Source: Bacteroidales bacterium
GTDB taxonomy: Bacteria > Bacteroidota > Bacteroidia > Bacteroidales > Tenuifilaceae
Assembly (NCBI GenBank): GCA_011045955.1
Contig: DSBV01000087.1
Span: forward strand, 1 to 48,803
Direction of reading: 5' to 3'
DNA: 48,803 nt
Shown: positions 16,654-25,800 of the stretch, one piece after another
How positions within the stretch are numbered: the first letter of the stretch is position 1
How the letters are laid out: each line of letters opens with the position of its first letter
Notes under the pieces: model-generated
What the model was told of the DNA's origin: nothing
Databases searched by the model: none
Seen by the model: only the letters and a program-made list of their open reading frames with translations
Made by a program: the position numbers and the translations under genes

Positions 16654-18714
16654 ATGATTACCAATGAGTTGATAAACCCTAGAAGCATAGTGGTTGTTGG
16701 TGGTTCCGACGACGTTCAGAAACCCGGCGGTAAAGTCCTAAAAAATTTAATCGACAATCATTTTAAAGGAAACCTCTATGTGGTAAATCCCAAAGCCGAT
16801 GAGGTTCAGGGAGTGAAATCGTTCCGCGATGTTGCCGATTTGCCTCAAGTTGATTTGGCCATATTAGCCATAGCGGCTAAGTTTTGCCCTCAAACGGTGG
16901 AGGTTCTGGCTACACAAAAAGATACCAAGGCTTTCATTATTCTCTCAGCTGGCTTTCACGAGGAGAGCGAGGAGGGAGCAAAGCTTGAGCAACAAATAGT
17001 TGATGCCATAAACCGCACCGGAGGTTGCCTTATAGGACCCAACTGTATTGGCGTAATGAATACCAATTATGCCGGTGTTTTTACAACCCCTATCCCAAAG
17101 TTCGACCCTAAGGGTGTAGATTTCATCTCGGGTTCCGGAGCCACTGCTGTATTCATAATGGAGTCGAGCATTCCACGGGGCTTAACCTTTAACAGCGTTT
17201 ACTCTGTGGGCAACAGTGCCCAAATTGGCGTTGAGGAGGTGTTGGAATATCTTGATAATACCTTTGACCCACAAAGCAGCTCACGGGTAAAACTGCTTTA
17301 CGTTGAAAGTATTAACAAGCCACAAAAACTTCTTAAGCATGCCCAATCACTCATAAGAAAGGGATGCAGGATTGCCGCTATAAAAGCCGGTAGCTCATCG
17401 GCAGGAAGCCGTGCGGCATCGAGCCATACCGGGGCACTTGCCAGTAGCGATGTGGCGGTTGATGCACTTTTCCGCAAAGCTGGCATTGTTCGGTGCTATG
17501 GCCGCGACGAGCTGGCTACCGTGGCATCAATTTTTATGCATCCCGAACTTCAAGGAAAAAATATTGCAGTAATCACCCATGCAGGTGGCCCTGCCGTTAT
17601 GCTTACCGACTCACTATCGAACAATGGACTTGAGGTTCCTCCAATTGAGGGGACTAAGGCAAAAGAATTGCTGACCAAGCTATTCCCTGGTTCATCGGTA
17701 GCAAACCCTATCGATTTTCTGGCCACTGGCACAGCCGAACAGCTGGGCTTTATTATTGATGCCTGCGAAAAGGATTTCGATAATATCGATGCCATGATTG
17801 TTATCTTCGGTAGCCCTGGCCTTTTCCCCGTTTACGATGTTTACGACCTGCTTGACCAAAAGATGAAAGAGTGCCGCAAACCCATATTTCCCGTTCTTCC
17901 ATCGGTAATGAATGTTAAAGATGAGATTGAGCACTTCATCGCTAAAGGACGCATATTCTTCCCCGACGAGGTGGCTTTAGGAACATCGCTTGCCAAAATT
18001 TACTACACGCCTAAACCTGCACCTGAAAAACTTACGTTACCTGAGGTTGATGAAAAAGCCATACGCGAGGTTATTGATACAAGCAACAATGGTTACCTAA
18101 CACCTAATGCCGTTCAGCAGCTACTCGATGCTGCCGGCATCCCCCGTGCAGGCGAAGCGGTTGTTACCACTGCCGATGATGCTGCCAGAGCAGCTGGTGA
18201 ATTAGGCTTTCCTGTGGTGATGAAAGTGGTAGGTCCCGTTCATAAATCGGATGTTGGGGGCGTGGTACTGAACGTGAAAGATTCCGAAGCGGTTCGTAAA
18301 GAGTTTGACCGTATGACTAGGATTAAGGATACTTCTGCTATCCTTATCCAGCCAATGCTTAAAGGGGTTGAACTTTTTGTTGGTGCTAAACGCGAGGATA
18401 AATTTGGGCACATGGTTCTATGCGGACTCGGTGGTATTTTCATTGAGGTGCTCAAAGATGTTAAGGCTGCCCTTGCACCAATTGATACCAAGGAGGCCAT
18501 TTGCATGATTCAAGGGCTTAAGGGTTACGGCATAGTGAAGGGTGTGAGGGGACAAGAGCCTGTGAATGAACCGATATTTGCCGAAATAGTTAGTCGTGTT
18601 TCAGCATTAGTTACTGTTGCCCCCGAGATATTTGAGATGGACCTTAACCCCTTGCTAGGTTCAAAAGATAAGGTAGTTGCGGTTGACGCCCGGATTAGGA
18701 TTGAAAAACAGTAA
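16654..18714 (+). CDS. ADP-forming acetyl/acyl-CoA synthetase, fused alpha-beta subunits
   Basis: The 686-residue enzyme makes ATP from ADP and Pi while converting an acyl-CoA to the free acid, a fermentative energy-conserving step. Domains in order: a CoA-binding Rossmann (SIVVVGGSDDVQKPGGKV, about 11-28), two succinyl-CoA-ligase-like domains with the phosphohistidine H258 in SSHTGALASSDVAVD, and a C-terminal ATP-grasp module (about 460-686) with GFPVVMKVVGPVHKSDVGGV and DLNPLL. The ATG at 16654 gives the usual family start; an in-frame ATG at 16630 exists but lies almost at the inferred transcription start. Substrate preference (acetyl, branched-chain or aryl) cannot be read. It fits an anaerobe that also carries an NAD-linked hydrogenase. 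Confidence 0.93.
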   Translation: MITNELINPRSIVVVGGSDDVQKPGGKVLKNLIDNHFKGNLYVVNPKADEVQGVKSFRDVADLPQVDLAILAIAAKFCPQTVEVLATQKDTKAFIILSAGFHEESEEGAKLEQQIVDAINRTGGCLIGPNCIGVMNTNYAGVFTTPIPKFDPKGVDFISGSGATAVFIMESSIPRGLTFNSVYSVGNSAQIGVEEVLEYLDNTFDPQSSSRVKLLYVESINKPQKLLKHAQSLIRKGCRIAAIKAGSSSAGSRAASSHTGALASSDVAVDALFRKAGIVRCYGRDELATVASIFMHPELQGKNIAVITHAGGPAVMLTDSLSNNGLEVPPIEGTKAKELLTKLFPGSSVANPIDFLATGTAEQLGFIIDACEKDFDNIDAMIVIFGSPGLFPVYDVYDLLDQKMKECRKPIFPVLPSVMNVKDEIEHFIAKGRIFFPDEVALGTSLAKIYYTPKPAPEKLTLPEVDEKAIREVIDTSNNGYLTPNAVQQLLDAAGIPRAGEAVVTTADDAARAAGELGFPVVMKVVGPVHKSDVGGVVLNVKDSEAVRKEFDRMTRIKDTSAILIQPMLKGVELFVGAKREDKFGHMVLCGLGGIFIEVLKDVKAALAPIDTKEAICMIQGLKGYGIVKGVRGQEPVNEPIFAEIVSRVSALVTVAPEIFEMDLNPLLGSKDKVVAVDARIRIEKQ

Positions 18715-18717
18715 ACC

Positions 18718-18867
18718 ATGAGCCTTAAGGATAAATGGAATAGCCTCTCGACTAATGAGAAAATGATGATTATACTTACCATTATCCTTATCATACTTAT
18801 TGCTACACGCTTTGAGTATATATGGGAACAGGTAAAGGCTGGCTTTGGCCGATATTTTAACCTCTAA
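18718..18867 (+). CDS. 49-residue single-span membrane protein
   Basis: ATG AGC CTT opens a 49-codon frame 3 nt after the synthetase stop and 11 nt before the next start. It encodes a polar N-terminus (MSLKDKWNSLSTNEK), one transmembrane helix (about 16-30, MMIILTIILIILIAT) and an amphipathic tail RFEYIWEQVKAGFGRYF. Tight packing between two genes and an unambiguous helix support it as real. I do not recognise a family. The C-terminal 'Y..Q...F..' pattern could interact with the next gene's membrane protein. Confidence 0.62.
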   Translation: MSLKDKWNSLSTNEKMMIILTIILIILIATRFEYIWEQVKAGFGRYFNL

Positions 18868-18878
18868 AACTGAACAAG

Positions 18879-19574
18879 GTGAAACGAATAGATTTATACG
18901 TATTAGCAGGAACCGTGTTGTTCCTGCTTCCCTTTTTTGTGTCGGAAACGATTTACAATTTTTATGCTGATTTTAATGCTAACCATGGAATGGTAACCAG
19001 CTTCATAAAGTTTGCCCTACTGGCAACATTTGGCGAAGCTATCGGGTTAAGGATTAGAACCGGTAACTATAACCAACCCGGATTTGGGCTTTTGCCAAGG
19101 GCAGCTGTATGGGGCTTTTTGGGACTTACCATAAAGTTAGCTTTTGTGCTTTTTGCAACGGGAGTACCGGCATTCCTAACCTACATGGGCATGGGAAATG
19201 CCTTGCAAGCAATCAAGGGCGATTTAACAGCGGCAAAAGTTTTAGTTGCTTTCAGCATCAGCCTATTCATGAATATAATATATGCCCCGGTAATGATGAC
19301 ACTTCATAAGGTTACCGACACCCACATAGCAAACAACGGAGGATCCCTTTCGTGCCTAGTAAAGCCCATTAATTTTGGCGAGATTCTTGCTTCAATTAAC
19401 TGGAAGGTTCAATGGAGTTTTGTTTTTGCCAAAACAATACCCTACTTCTGGATACCGGCTCATACCATAACATTCCTTTTGCCTGCCGATTTTCAGGTGC
19501 TTTTTGCCGCCCTGTTAAGCGTTGCTTTAGGCATATTCCTTGCCATTGCAAGCCTTAAAGGAAGCGGAAAATAG
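18879..19574 (+). CDS. polytopic membrane protein, possibly Mpv17/PMP22-like
   Basis: The 231-residue integral membrane protein has about five to six hydrophobic segments (near 7-24, 40-55, 70-100, 120-140, 175-195 and 205-225) and starts at GTG. The C-terminal part, with SFVFAKTIPYFWIPAHTITF then LPADFQVLFAALLSVALG, has the W-P-x-x-x-x-x-F then basic/helix pattern reminiscent of the eukaryotic Mpv17/PMP22 family, which has scattered bacterial members. This resemblance is tentative. It forms an apparent operon with the synthetase and the 49-residue protein, so a transport or leak function for a fermentation acid is conceivable but unproven. Confidence 0.7.
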   Translation: MKRIDLYVLAGTVLFLLPFFVSETIYNFYADFNANHGMVTSFIKFALLATFGEAIGLRIRTGNYNQPGFGLLPRAAVWGFLGLTIKLAFVLFATGVPAFLTYMGMGNALQAIKGDLTAAKVLVAFSISLFMNIIYAPVMMTLHKVTDTHIANNGGSLSCLVKPINFGEILASINWKVQWSFVFAKTIPYFWIPAHTITFLLPADFQVLFAALLSVALGIFLAIASLKGSGK

Positions 19575-19630
19575 TTGCATTTTAATCTCATTTTTATTAT
19601 TTTTACACAAAACGAAAAAATTTTAAAGAA

Positions 19631-20149
19631 ATGAAAAAAAGGATAGGAATTTTTTACGGGCCAACTGGTGGTTCAACTGAAAAGGTAGCAAAACTCATTG
19701 CACAAGAATTTGGTAGCAAAGCAGATATTTATCCCATAAAGGAGTCCACACCAAAACTGATTAATAACTACGACCTGATAATTTTTGGCTGCTCAACGCT
19801 TGGTAGCGAAACTTGGAATGGGGACTCTTCGAAATGCGACTGGGAAGCATTCCGACCCGAACTTTCAAAACTAAGAACTGAGGGTAAACTTTTTGCTTTT
19901 TTTGGTACAGGCGATTCGGTTACCTATGCACGTAACTTTGTGGATGCCATGGGTATCCTTGCCAAAGATTTATTAGAAATGGGCGCTAACGTTGTTGGTC
20001 AATGGCCAACAGACGATTATAGCTTTACAGAATCTGAAGCTGTAATTGATGGCAAGTTCATTGGTCTTCCCATTGATGAAGATTATGAGTCGGAAAAAAC
20101 ACCCACACGGGTAAAAGGTTGGGTTGAACTTCTTAAAAAATCACTATAA
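19631..20149 (+). CDS. fldA: flavodoxin
   Basis: The 172-residue FMN-binding electron carrier is of long-chain flavodoxin size. The phosphate-binding loop is GPTGGSTEKVA (10-20), slightly different from the common S/T-x-T-G-N-T. The second and third FMN loops are GCSTLGSETWNGDS (about 53-66) and FGTGDSVTYARNFVDAMG (about 93-110). It presumably accepts electrons in place of ferredoxin under iron limitation or serves pyruvate:flavodoxin chemistry. It lies 56 nt after the membrane protein and has a strong terminator, and the T-rich upstream region suggests it also has its own promoter. Confidence 0.93.
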   Translation: MKKRIGIFYGPTGGSTEKVAKLIAQEFGSKADIYPIKESTPKLINNYDLIIFGCSTLGSETWNGDSSKCDWEAFRPELSKLRTEGKLFAFFGTGDSVTYARNFVDAMGILAKDLLEMGANVVGQWPTDDYSFTESEAVIDGKFIGLPIDEDYESEKTPTRVKGWVELLKKSL

Positions 20150-20207
20150 GCCAAATACTTCATTTAAGAAAATTAATTGACTAATCTCAACTCAAGTAAT
20201 AATGTAC

Positions 20208-20245
20208 AAAAAAGGCTGTCAAAAAAAAAATTGACAGCCTTTTTT
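20208..20245. terminator. bidirectional intrinsic terminator
   Basis: A perfect 15-bp stem, AAAAAAGGCTGTCAA with TTGACAGCCTTTTTT around an A8 loop, lies between the convergent flavodoxin and M48 genes. Each strand has T-runs at its 3' side, so it can stop both. Confidence 0.9.
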
Positions 20246-20262
20246 AAATCGTACAACAACGC

Positions 20263-21063
20263 TTATGGTAAAGCATTTTTAAAGTTTTTATATCGATCTT
20301 CGTAGATATTTCCCACTTTACTACCCATACTCTTCCATACCTCTTCAATATTCTTAACCCTATTCTCATCCAATGGATGAGTGCTAAGGAATTCGGGGAT
20401 CTTATGGGTAGAACTCATCATCTTCTCAAAAAAGCCAGCGAGTTCGCGCGGATGATAATCAGTATCGTAAAGGTAGGTAACAGCAAACTTATCGGCCTCA
20501 TACTCGTTGTCGCGGCTATACTTGAGCATGGTTCCGCCAAGGGCTAACTGCGATAGTATTTGCTCGAGCTGTGAGGGATTGTCGCCCATGATAATGGAAA
20601 GCAATATGCTAAAGCCATACTGGCGGGTGAGCATTTGCGTACTATGTCGCCTGTCGGCATGGGCTATTTCATGTGCCATTACACCTGCCAATTGAGCTTC
20701 GTTGTCCAAAAACTTAATTAAGCCTGTATAGAAATAGAGGTAACCACCAGGGGCTGCAAAAGCATTTAAAACTTCATCATCATGAATAATCCTCACCTGC
20801 CAAGGGAAAATTTTGGTGTACCTTAAATCATCGGAATTTAGTATGGCATTCATTACCCTTTCGATATGGGTATAAGCCTCGGCATATTTTGCCCTGTCGA
20901 GAACCGGGTATTCATAAGGGTAAGCCAGTATTGCCGAGTCGAGCTGGGCACCAAACTGAATATCCTGCTCAAGGGTGAAAAAATTAATGCTATCGTCGGA
21001 ACAACCACTCAACCCAATAGCTAATACTAAAACTTTAAACAACTTGTTCATCATATCATCCAA
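20263..21063 (-). CDS. M48-family metalloprotease, lipoprotein
   Basis: The 266-residue protein has a lipoprotein signal (lipobox LSGC, C21), so it is anchored in the envelope facing the periplasm. The zinc motif HEIAH is at 131-135 with the third ligand Glu in NEYEADKFA (about 186-194). Architecture resembles LoiP/YcaL/BepA-type periplasmic proteases without TPRs. It probably degrades misfolded or unassembled outer-membrane proteins. Three candidate ATGs lie within 15 nt (21063, 21054, 21051); MNKLFKVLVLA from 21051 would give the most typical signal peptide. It is transcribed divergently from mtgA. Confidence 0.9.
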   Translation of the reverse strand: MDDMMNKLFKVLVLAIGLSGCSDDSINFFTLEQDIQFGAQLDSAILAYPYEYPVLDRAKYAEAYTHIERVMNAILNSDDLRYTKIFPWQVRIIHDDEVLNAFAAPGGYLYFYTGLIKFLDNEAQLAGVMAHEIAHADRRHSTQMLTRQYGFSILLSIIMGDNPSQLEQILSQLALGGTMLKYSRDNEYEADKFAVTYLYDTDYHPRELAGFFEKMMSSTHKIPEFLSTHPLDENRVKNIEEVWKSMGSKVGNIYEDRYKNFKNALP

Positions 21064-21138
21064 ATAAGATTTTCAAATGCAAAATTAAACTAAATGGTCA
21101 AAATATTACAAAATTAATATCTTAGCTTGTGAGTTTAA

Positions 21139-21888
21139 TTGGTTTTTGTGAAAAGCGGTAAAGAAAATCAGAAGTTTTTGCATCGAGATATGTGTAAAAG
21201 GATGGCAGTATACTCTATCCTCGCATTCTTTGTTGTGTCCATAACTACAACCCTTGTGTTTTCATTTATAAATCCGCGATATACATGGTTAATGGTTAAG
21301 AACTTTCATTCATCGAAGCCAAATGGCGACATTAAAACCTTCAAACAGAAATGGGTAGATATCGATAAAATTTCGCCAAACATGATTCTAGCAGCAGTTG
21401 CAGCAGAGGACAACAGGTTTATGGTTCATCGTGGTTTTGATTGGGAGTCAATAAGGCAGGCGTGGGAGTATAATCGCAAAGGGAAAAAGATTCGTGGCGC
21501 TAGTACCATTTCGCAGCAAACTGCAAAAAATGTTTTTTTGTGGCCGGAAAGGTCGTGGGTTCGCAAAGGGTTAGAGGCGTATTTCACGGTTCTAATTGAG
21601 TTTTTTTGGACTAAGGAACGTATAATGGAGGTTTACCTTAACGTGGCAGAAATGGGTAAAGGGATATACGGTGTAGAAGCTGCAGCAAGAGAATACTATG
21701 GTAAACCCGCATCGCACCTTACCCGTCACGAGGCAGCCATGATTGCCACTACCCTACCTGCACCATCAAAACGAAACCCTGCAAGGCCAAGCAGCTACAT
21801 GAAAAGATACCAACGAAGAATCCTTTGGAATATGAATAATCTGGGGGAAATCGACCTTAAAGAAACCAAACAAAAACCAACCCGATAA
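21139..21888 (+). CDS. mtgA: monofunctional peptidoglycan glycosyltransferase (GT51)
   Basis: The 249-residue bitopic membrane enzyme polymerises lipid II into glycan strands. One membrane segment (about 23-43) precedes the GT51 domain. The catalytic Glu is E90 in AAVAAEDNRFMVHRGFD, followed by the conserved GASTISQQTAKNVFL (near 120) and the KERIMEVYLNVAEMGKGIYG block with the second Glu. There is no transpeptidase domain. The start is unclear: TTG at 21139, GTG at 21148 or ATG at 21190 are all in frame, and none has a visible ribosome site. I chose the longest. The TPR gene follows 10 nt later. Confidence 0.92.
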   Translation: MVFVKSGKENQKFLHRDMCKRMAVYSILAFFVVSITTTLVFSFINPRYTWLMVKNFHSSKPNGDIKTFKQKWVDIDKISPNMILAAVAAEDNRFMVHRGFDWESIRQAWEYNRKGKKIRGASTISQQTAKNVFLWPERSWVRKGLEAYFTVLIEFFWTKERIMEVYLNVAEMGKGIYGVEAAAREYYGKPASHLTRHEAAMIATTLPAPSKRNPARPSSYMKRYQRRILWNMNNLGEIDLKETKQKPTR

Positions 21889-21898
21889 AATATTTTTC

Positions 21899-23839
21899 AT
21901 GCTCAAGCTCATACGATACCACGTTCTGCTAGCTGCAATTGTTTTGGCTTTGTTATTTATTAATACTACAAATGCTCAGTTCAACAAGGCATACTTTTTT
22001 TACAAAGGCGAGGAGTTAATTTCAAGAGGTAATTATGCTGAGGCCATACCCGTCCTCAATACCCTGTTAAATGTTGACTCAACCATTCACGAGGCATGGT
22101 TCCTACGGGGCGTAGCCCGCTACTACCAAAACGATTTAATTGGAGCAGGGGACGACTTCAGTAAGTGCTTAAATATTAACCCTTTATTTTCACAAGCCTA
22201 CCAGTATAAGGCAATGGTTCTGCAGCAGCTGGGGAAAAGCGCTGAGTCCATAGAGTACATCAATAAAGCCCTAGAGCTGCGTCCAGCATCGGCACAATAC
22301 CTTTTTACCTATGGAGTTATTCTATTCCAGCAGGAGCAGTACCACGATGCCCTTAACGCCTTCAACCAGGTGCTTAGAATTGATGACCGCATCCCTGATG
22401 CGTGGCTAAATCGCGGAACCGCTAGGTTAATGCTCTCAGATAGTTCCGGAGCATTAACCGATTACACTGCAGCCATTAACCTAAACCCCTTTAACGCAAA
22501 CCCTTACGTTCGAAGGGGTGCACTTTATGCCCAGCAATCGAACTACTCTCTTGCCTTGCAAGATCTTAATCAGGCTATTGGAATTGATAGCACACTTGCA
22601 CAGGCATATTTTACCCGAGCGCTGGTTTACTACTATCAAAAGCAGATGAACCAAGCATTAACAGATTTAAACAAGGTATTGCAGTATGAAAGCCGTAATA
22701 CACTTGCCCTCTTTAATAGGGCGATAATAAACTATGAGATTGGTAACGCCGAAGCAGCCATCGACGATTTGACCCGACTATCATCAATTATCCCTACAAA
22801 TGTGCTTGTTCATTACTACCTTGCATCAATCCGTTTTGAACGCGGCTACCTGCCTACTGCCCTTAAAAACATTAACAAAGCCATTGATATATTCCCACAG
22901 TTTGCCAAAGCTTACCTGCTAAGAGCCGAGATTAAATCCAAAAAGGGCGATTTAGAAGGCGCTGAAGCCGACATTGCCCAGGGCAATAGGTTGGCGCAGG
23001 AGTACCGAAGCAAGGCCGGCAACGATATAAATTCGATTATGGATTCTGCCGGTAAGCTAAAACGCTTACTCTCGCTCGATGAGGAGCTCGATATAACCTC
23101 GTCCATAAGCATGGAACAGCTCAGAAGCCGAATACTCACAATCATTTACCCAATAATTACCCTAAAAATTGACGCTGCGCAAAATGTTAAACCCCGGAAC
23201 TGGCAAAGCTCAAGCCTCAGACAAATGCTTGCCTCAGCAAGCTGCAATGGCTACACTCTTTACTTTGACTACGATAGCATTGACCAGCAGCTTAAACCCA
23301 AAACCATTAATGCCGATTCCCTGCCAGGGTTTTGTACAGCCTTGCTGAATCTTCAACGGAACCAGTATACCTTGGCTATGGGTAAACTCACAGAAATGGT
23401 AAACACCGATAGCACTAACACCCTGGTTAGGTTGGCCGAGACTTTAGCCCGAATCAGAATGACACAGTTTGTTGAGAGCGTAAGGAGCAAAACCCTACTA
23501 AGCGGGAGTAAAAATAGCGTTCACGGACAGAACATTAATGAATCGTTCACCCTTGCTGCCAACGACCTGAAAGAGATAGCAAAAGTCAACGACTTTGAAG
23601 GTATAGTTCCATACAATATAGGTGTAATATTAATGCATACTGAAAATAACGACCTTGCCAATGAATGGTTCTCCAAAGCTATCAGCTGCAACCCCCTTAT
23701 ACATGGTGCTTGGTATAATCGTGGTTTACTCTACCTTATCAGCAACGAAACCGTAAAGGGTTGTTCCGATCTCAGAAAAGCAGTTAACTTAGGCAATAAT
23801 CAGGCTTCAGAAGTTATAGCTAGATTCTGCAAAAAGTAA
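21899..23839 (+). CDS. exported TPR-repeat protein
   Basis: The 646-residue protein has an N-terminal signal peptide (about 1-26, ending NAQ) and then eight to nine tetratricopeptide repeats (about 28-375; for example AWFLRGVARYYQNDLIGAGDDF, split, and AYLLRAEIKSKKGDLEGAEAD). A less regular middle (about 380-540) follows, and a last TPR-like pair (about 560-640) containing GAWYNRGLLYL. No enzyme motif is present. It probably scaffolds a periplasmic or outer-membrane complex. Its gene is 10 nt behind mtgA, so a cell-wall synthesis role is suggested by context only. A weak 8-bp stem at 23839-23866 separates it from the convergent hydG. Confidence 0.85.
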   Translation: MLKLIRYHVLLAAIVLALLFINTTNAQFNKAYFFYKGEELISRGNYAEAIPVLNTLLNVDSTIHEAWFLRGVARYYQNDLIGAGDDFSKCLNINPLFSQAYQYKAMVLQQLGKSAESIEYINKALELRPASAQYLFTYGVILFQQEQYHDALNAFNQVLRIDDRIPDAWLNRGTARLMLSDSSGALTDYTAAINLNPFNANPYVRRGALYAQQSNYSLALQDLNQAIGIDSTLAQAYFTRALVYYYQKQMNQALTDLNKVLQYESRNTLALFNRAIINYEIGNAEAAIDDLTRLSSIIPTNVLVHYYLASIRFERGYLPTALKNINKAIDIFPQFAKAYLLRAEIKSKKGDLEGAEADIAQGNRLAQEYRSKAGNDINSIMDSAGKLKRLLSLDEELDITSSISMEQLRSRILTIIYPIITLKIDAAQNVKPRNWQSSSLRQMLASASCNGYTLYFDYDSIDQQLKPKTINADSLPGFCTALLNLQRNQYTLAMGKLTEMVNTDSTNTLVRLAETLARIRMTQFVESVRSKTLLSGSKNSVHGQNINESFTLAANDLKEIAKVNDFEGIVPYNIGVILMHTENNDLANEWFSKAISCNPLIHGAWYNRGLLYLISNETVKGCSDLRKAVNLGNNQASEVIARFCKK

Positions 23840-23866
23840 AGCCTTGTCAGGTAATTTGCAGGGCTT
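23839..23866. terminator. weak hairpin between convergent genes
   Basis: AAGCCTTG (23839-23846) pairs with CAGGGCTT (23859-23866), 8 bp including one G-U. No good T-tract follows on either strand, so termination efficiency is doubtful. Confidence 0.4.
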
Positions 23867-23886
23867 ACAAATAATTCAACACTATT

Positions 23887-25314
23887 TTAAAAGTATAAAT
23901 CGCGTTCTCCGGCTTTAATCCGATCGATTCGGCGGCGAATTTCATGGGTATTCTGATGACCCTCAAGTTCAGCAAGAGTTTTCTCAATCAGTTTATAGCC
24001 TTTCTGCTGAACCCCGGGAGTGGCATAGTCAACCAGGTATTCGGTAAGAGTAAGTAAGGCGTTGGGTGTGCAGTATCGCTTAATAAAACCCGGAACCGAA
24101 AATTCCATGAAATGCTCACCGGTTCGCCCTAGACGGTAGCAAGCCGTGCAGAACGAAGGGATGTAGTTGTGTTCGATTAGTTCATCAATTATCTCACCTA
24201 ATGAACGATTATCATTAATCTCAAATTGTTCCTTATTAAGGTCCTGCTGTTCATTCCTAGAGGCATGGTATGAGCCCAGCTCAAGCTTGGTTCCCCCATC
24301 AATTTGCGATACGCCAAACTGGATTACCTGCCTACGAATATCGGCCGGTTCGCGGGCAGTAAGAATCATTCCTGTATATGGCACAGCCAAACGAAGAATG
24401 GCAACCAGCTTTACAAAATCGTTATCGGATACAAAATACTTGTTGGTGATATTAAGGCCAGATGCCGACTTGATACGAGGGAACGAAATGGTATGTGGCC
24501 CAACATTGTAGCACGCCTCAAGGTGATTGGTATGACGAACCAAGCCTAAAACCTCGAAACGGCAGTCGTAGAGGCCGAAAAGGGCTCCAATGCCAACATC
24601 GTCCAATCCTGCTTCCTGCGCGCGATCGAGCGAGGTTAAACGCCACTCAAAATCTTTCTTTTTACCCGAGGGGTGATACCAGGTATAGGCCTCAGGGTGG
24701 TAGGTTTCCTGGAAGATTTGGTAGGTGCCGATACCTGCTTCCTTTACCTTACGGAACCCTTCGATATCGAGCGGGGCTGCATTGATGTTAACCCTACGGA
24801 TTTCACCATTTTTCTTCTTTATGCCATAAACCAACCTCACGGTATGGGCAATGTACTCAGCTGAGTATTCAGGATGTTCGCCGTAAACCAGAATTAAGCG
24901 CTTTTGCCCGTTATCCTCAAGAGCCTCAACCTCCTGCACTATCTCCTCATCGGAAAGAGTCATGCGCAGGGCATTCTTATTCGAAGCCCTAAAACCACAG
25001 TACTGGCAATTGTTGGTACACTTGTTCCCAATATAAAGTGGTGCAAACAACACAATTCTATTCCCATAGATACGCTCCTTGAGCGTACGGGCACCCTGCA
25101 GTATCTCCTCAACCAATTCGGGATCGGTAGTGTTCACAAGCGTAGCAACCTCTTCAAGGTTTAGCCTTTGCTTGTCGAGCGACTTGGCAATGATTTCACG
25201 AACCCGCTCCTTGGTGGGTTTTGCGTTGTTTATGTATTCCCAAATTTCATCGGCATCGATGAAAGGCTTCATGCGCTCATCGGGAATGCAGTACTTTTCC
25301 GGGTTAAATTTCAT
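23887..25314 (-). CDS. hydG: [FeFe]-hydrogenase maturase HydG (radical SAM tyrosine lyase)
   Basis: The 475-residue radical-SAM enzyme cleaves tyrosine to p-cresol, CO and CN-, and builds the Fe(CO)2(CN) synthon of the H-cluster. The radical-SAM cluster motif CX3CX2C is C99, C103 and C106. The C-terminal CX2CX22C motif that holds the auxiliary dangler-iron cluster is C389, C392 and C415, complete. That second motif separates HydG from ThiH. Length is as expected. It follows the TM1266-type gene by 84 nt on the same strand. The partner maturases HydE and HydF are absent from this window and must be encoded elsewhere if the hydrogenase is functional. Confidence 0.97.
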   Translation of the reverse strand: MKFNPEKYCIPDERMKPFIDADEIWEYINNAKPTKERVREIIAKSLDKQRLNLEEVATLVNTTDPELVEEILQGARTLKERIYGNRIVLFAPLYIGNKCTNNCQYCGFRASNKNALRMTLSDEEIVQEVEALEDNGQKRLILVYGEHPEYSAEYIAHTVRLVYGIKKKNGEIRRVNINAAPLDIEGFRKVKEAGIGTYQIFQETYHPEAYTWYHPSGKKKDFEWRLTSLDRAQEAGLDDVGIGALFGLYDCRFEVLGLVRHTNHLEACYNVGPHTISFPRIKSASGLNITNKYFVSDNDFVKLVAILRLAVPYTGMILTAREPADIRRQVIQFGVSQIDGGTKLELGSYHASRNEQQDLNKEQFEINDNRSLGEIIDELIEHNYIPSFCTACYRLGRTGEHFMEFSVPGFIKRYCTPNALLTLTEYLVDYATPGVQQKGYKLIEKTLAELEGHQNTHEIRRRIDRIKAGERDLYF

Positions 25315-25398
25315 GGTTCTTTATCAGTTTTATAAAATTTATACTACCAAACTTACCCGAGCCTGATATCGGTAGAGTAGAAAAGAGTTTATTGTAAA

Positions 25399-25647
25399 CT
25401 ACACGCCTTTTAGCATGAGGGTTTTAACCTGAACGCCGTTAAGCTTTCCGATTGGGCCAGTAAGAGCACCAATTGCATCGGATGTCCCTTCGAGCACAAG
25501 CGATATTACATGAATGCCTCGTTGGTGAAGCGGTATGCCCTGACGGGCAATAATAATATCGGCATGGGCCGAAAGGATCTGGTTTAGCCTTGAGGCGCTC
25601 TCTCGGTTCTCAACAAGAATAAGTGCAGTTCCGATTCTCTTTTCCAT
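25399..25647 (-). CDS. TM1266-type iron-only hydrogenase system regulator
   Basis: The 82-residue protein is a small ACT/NikR-C-like alpha/beta domain: MEKRIGTALILVENRES, a helix, IIIARQGIP, then HVISLVLEGTSDAIGALTGPIGKL and a final strand VQVKTLMLKG. This matches the family named for TM1266 and annotated as a putative iron-only hydrogenase system regulator, usually found beside hyd maturation genes. It has no DNA-binding helix, so it may act by binding a ligand and a partner protein. It has a good promoter (25768-25800) and heads the hydG transcript. The 85-nt gap to hydG has no terminator. Confidence 0.85.
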   Translation of the reverse strand: MEKRIGTALILVENRESASRLNQILSAHADIIIARQGIPLHQRGIHVISLVLEGTSDAIGALTGPIGKLNGVQVKTLMLKGV

Positions 25648-25767
25648 CAGACTATCTCCTTTGGATCAGACTCATTTTTCTGAATCCTTGGCGGCAAATG
25701 TTTGCCAACCTCAGATACAGGAATTGGATTTCAAAAAACCTAAATATTTATACGATTAACTATGCCC

Positions 25768-25800
25768 CAAAGATACGTTAAAATACAATTTATTAACAAT
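25768..25800 (-). promoter_or_regulatory. promoter of the TM1266-type gene and hydG
   Basis: On the minus strand ATTG (25800-25797), a 21-nt spacer and TATCTTTG (25775-25768, exact TAnnTTTG). The -33 box sits inside the left arm of a long palindrome that includes TTGTTAA, the Rex half-site. Confidence 0.55.

Noticed and set aside
23887-25314. ThiH (thiamine tyrosine lyase) instead of HydG
   Set aside because: The complete C-terminal CX2CX22C motif and the hydrogenase context are specific for HydG, and no thiamine genes are nearby.
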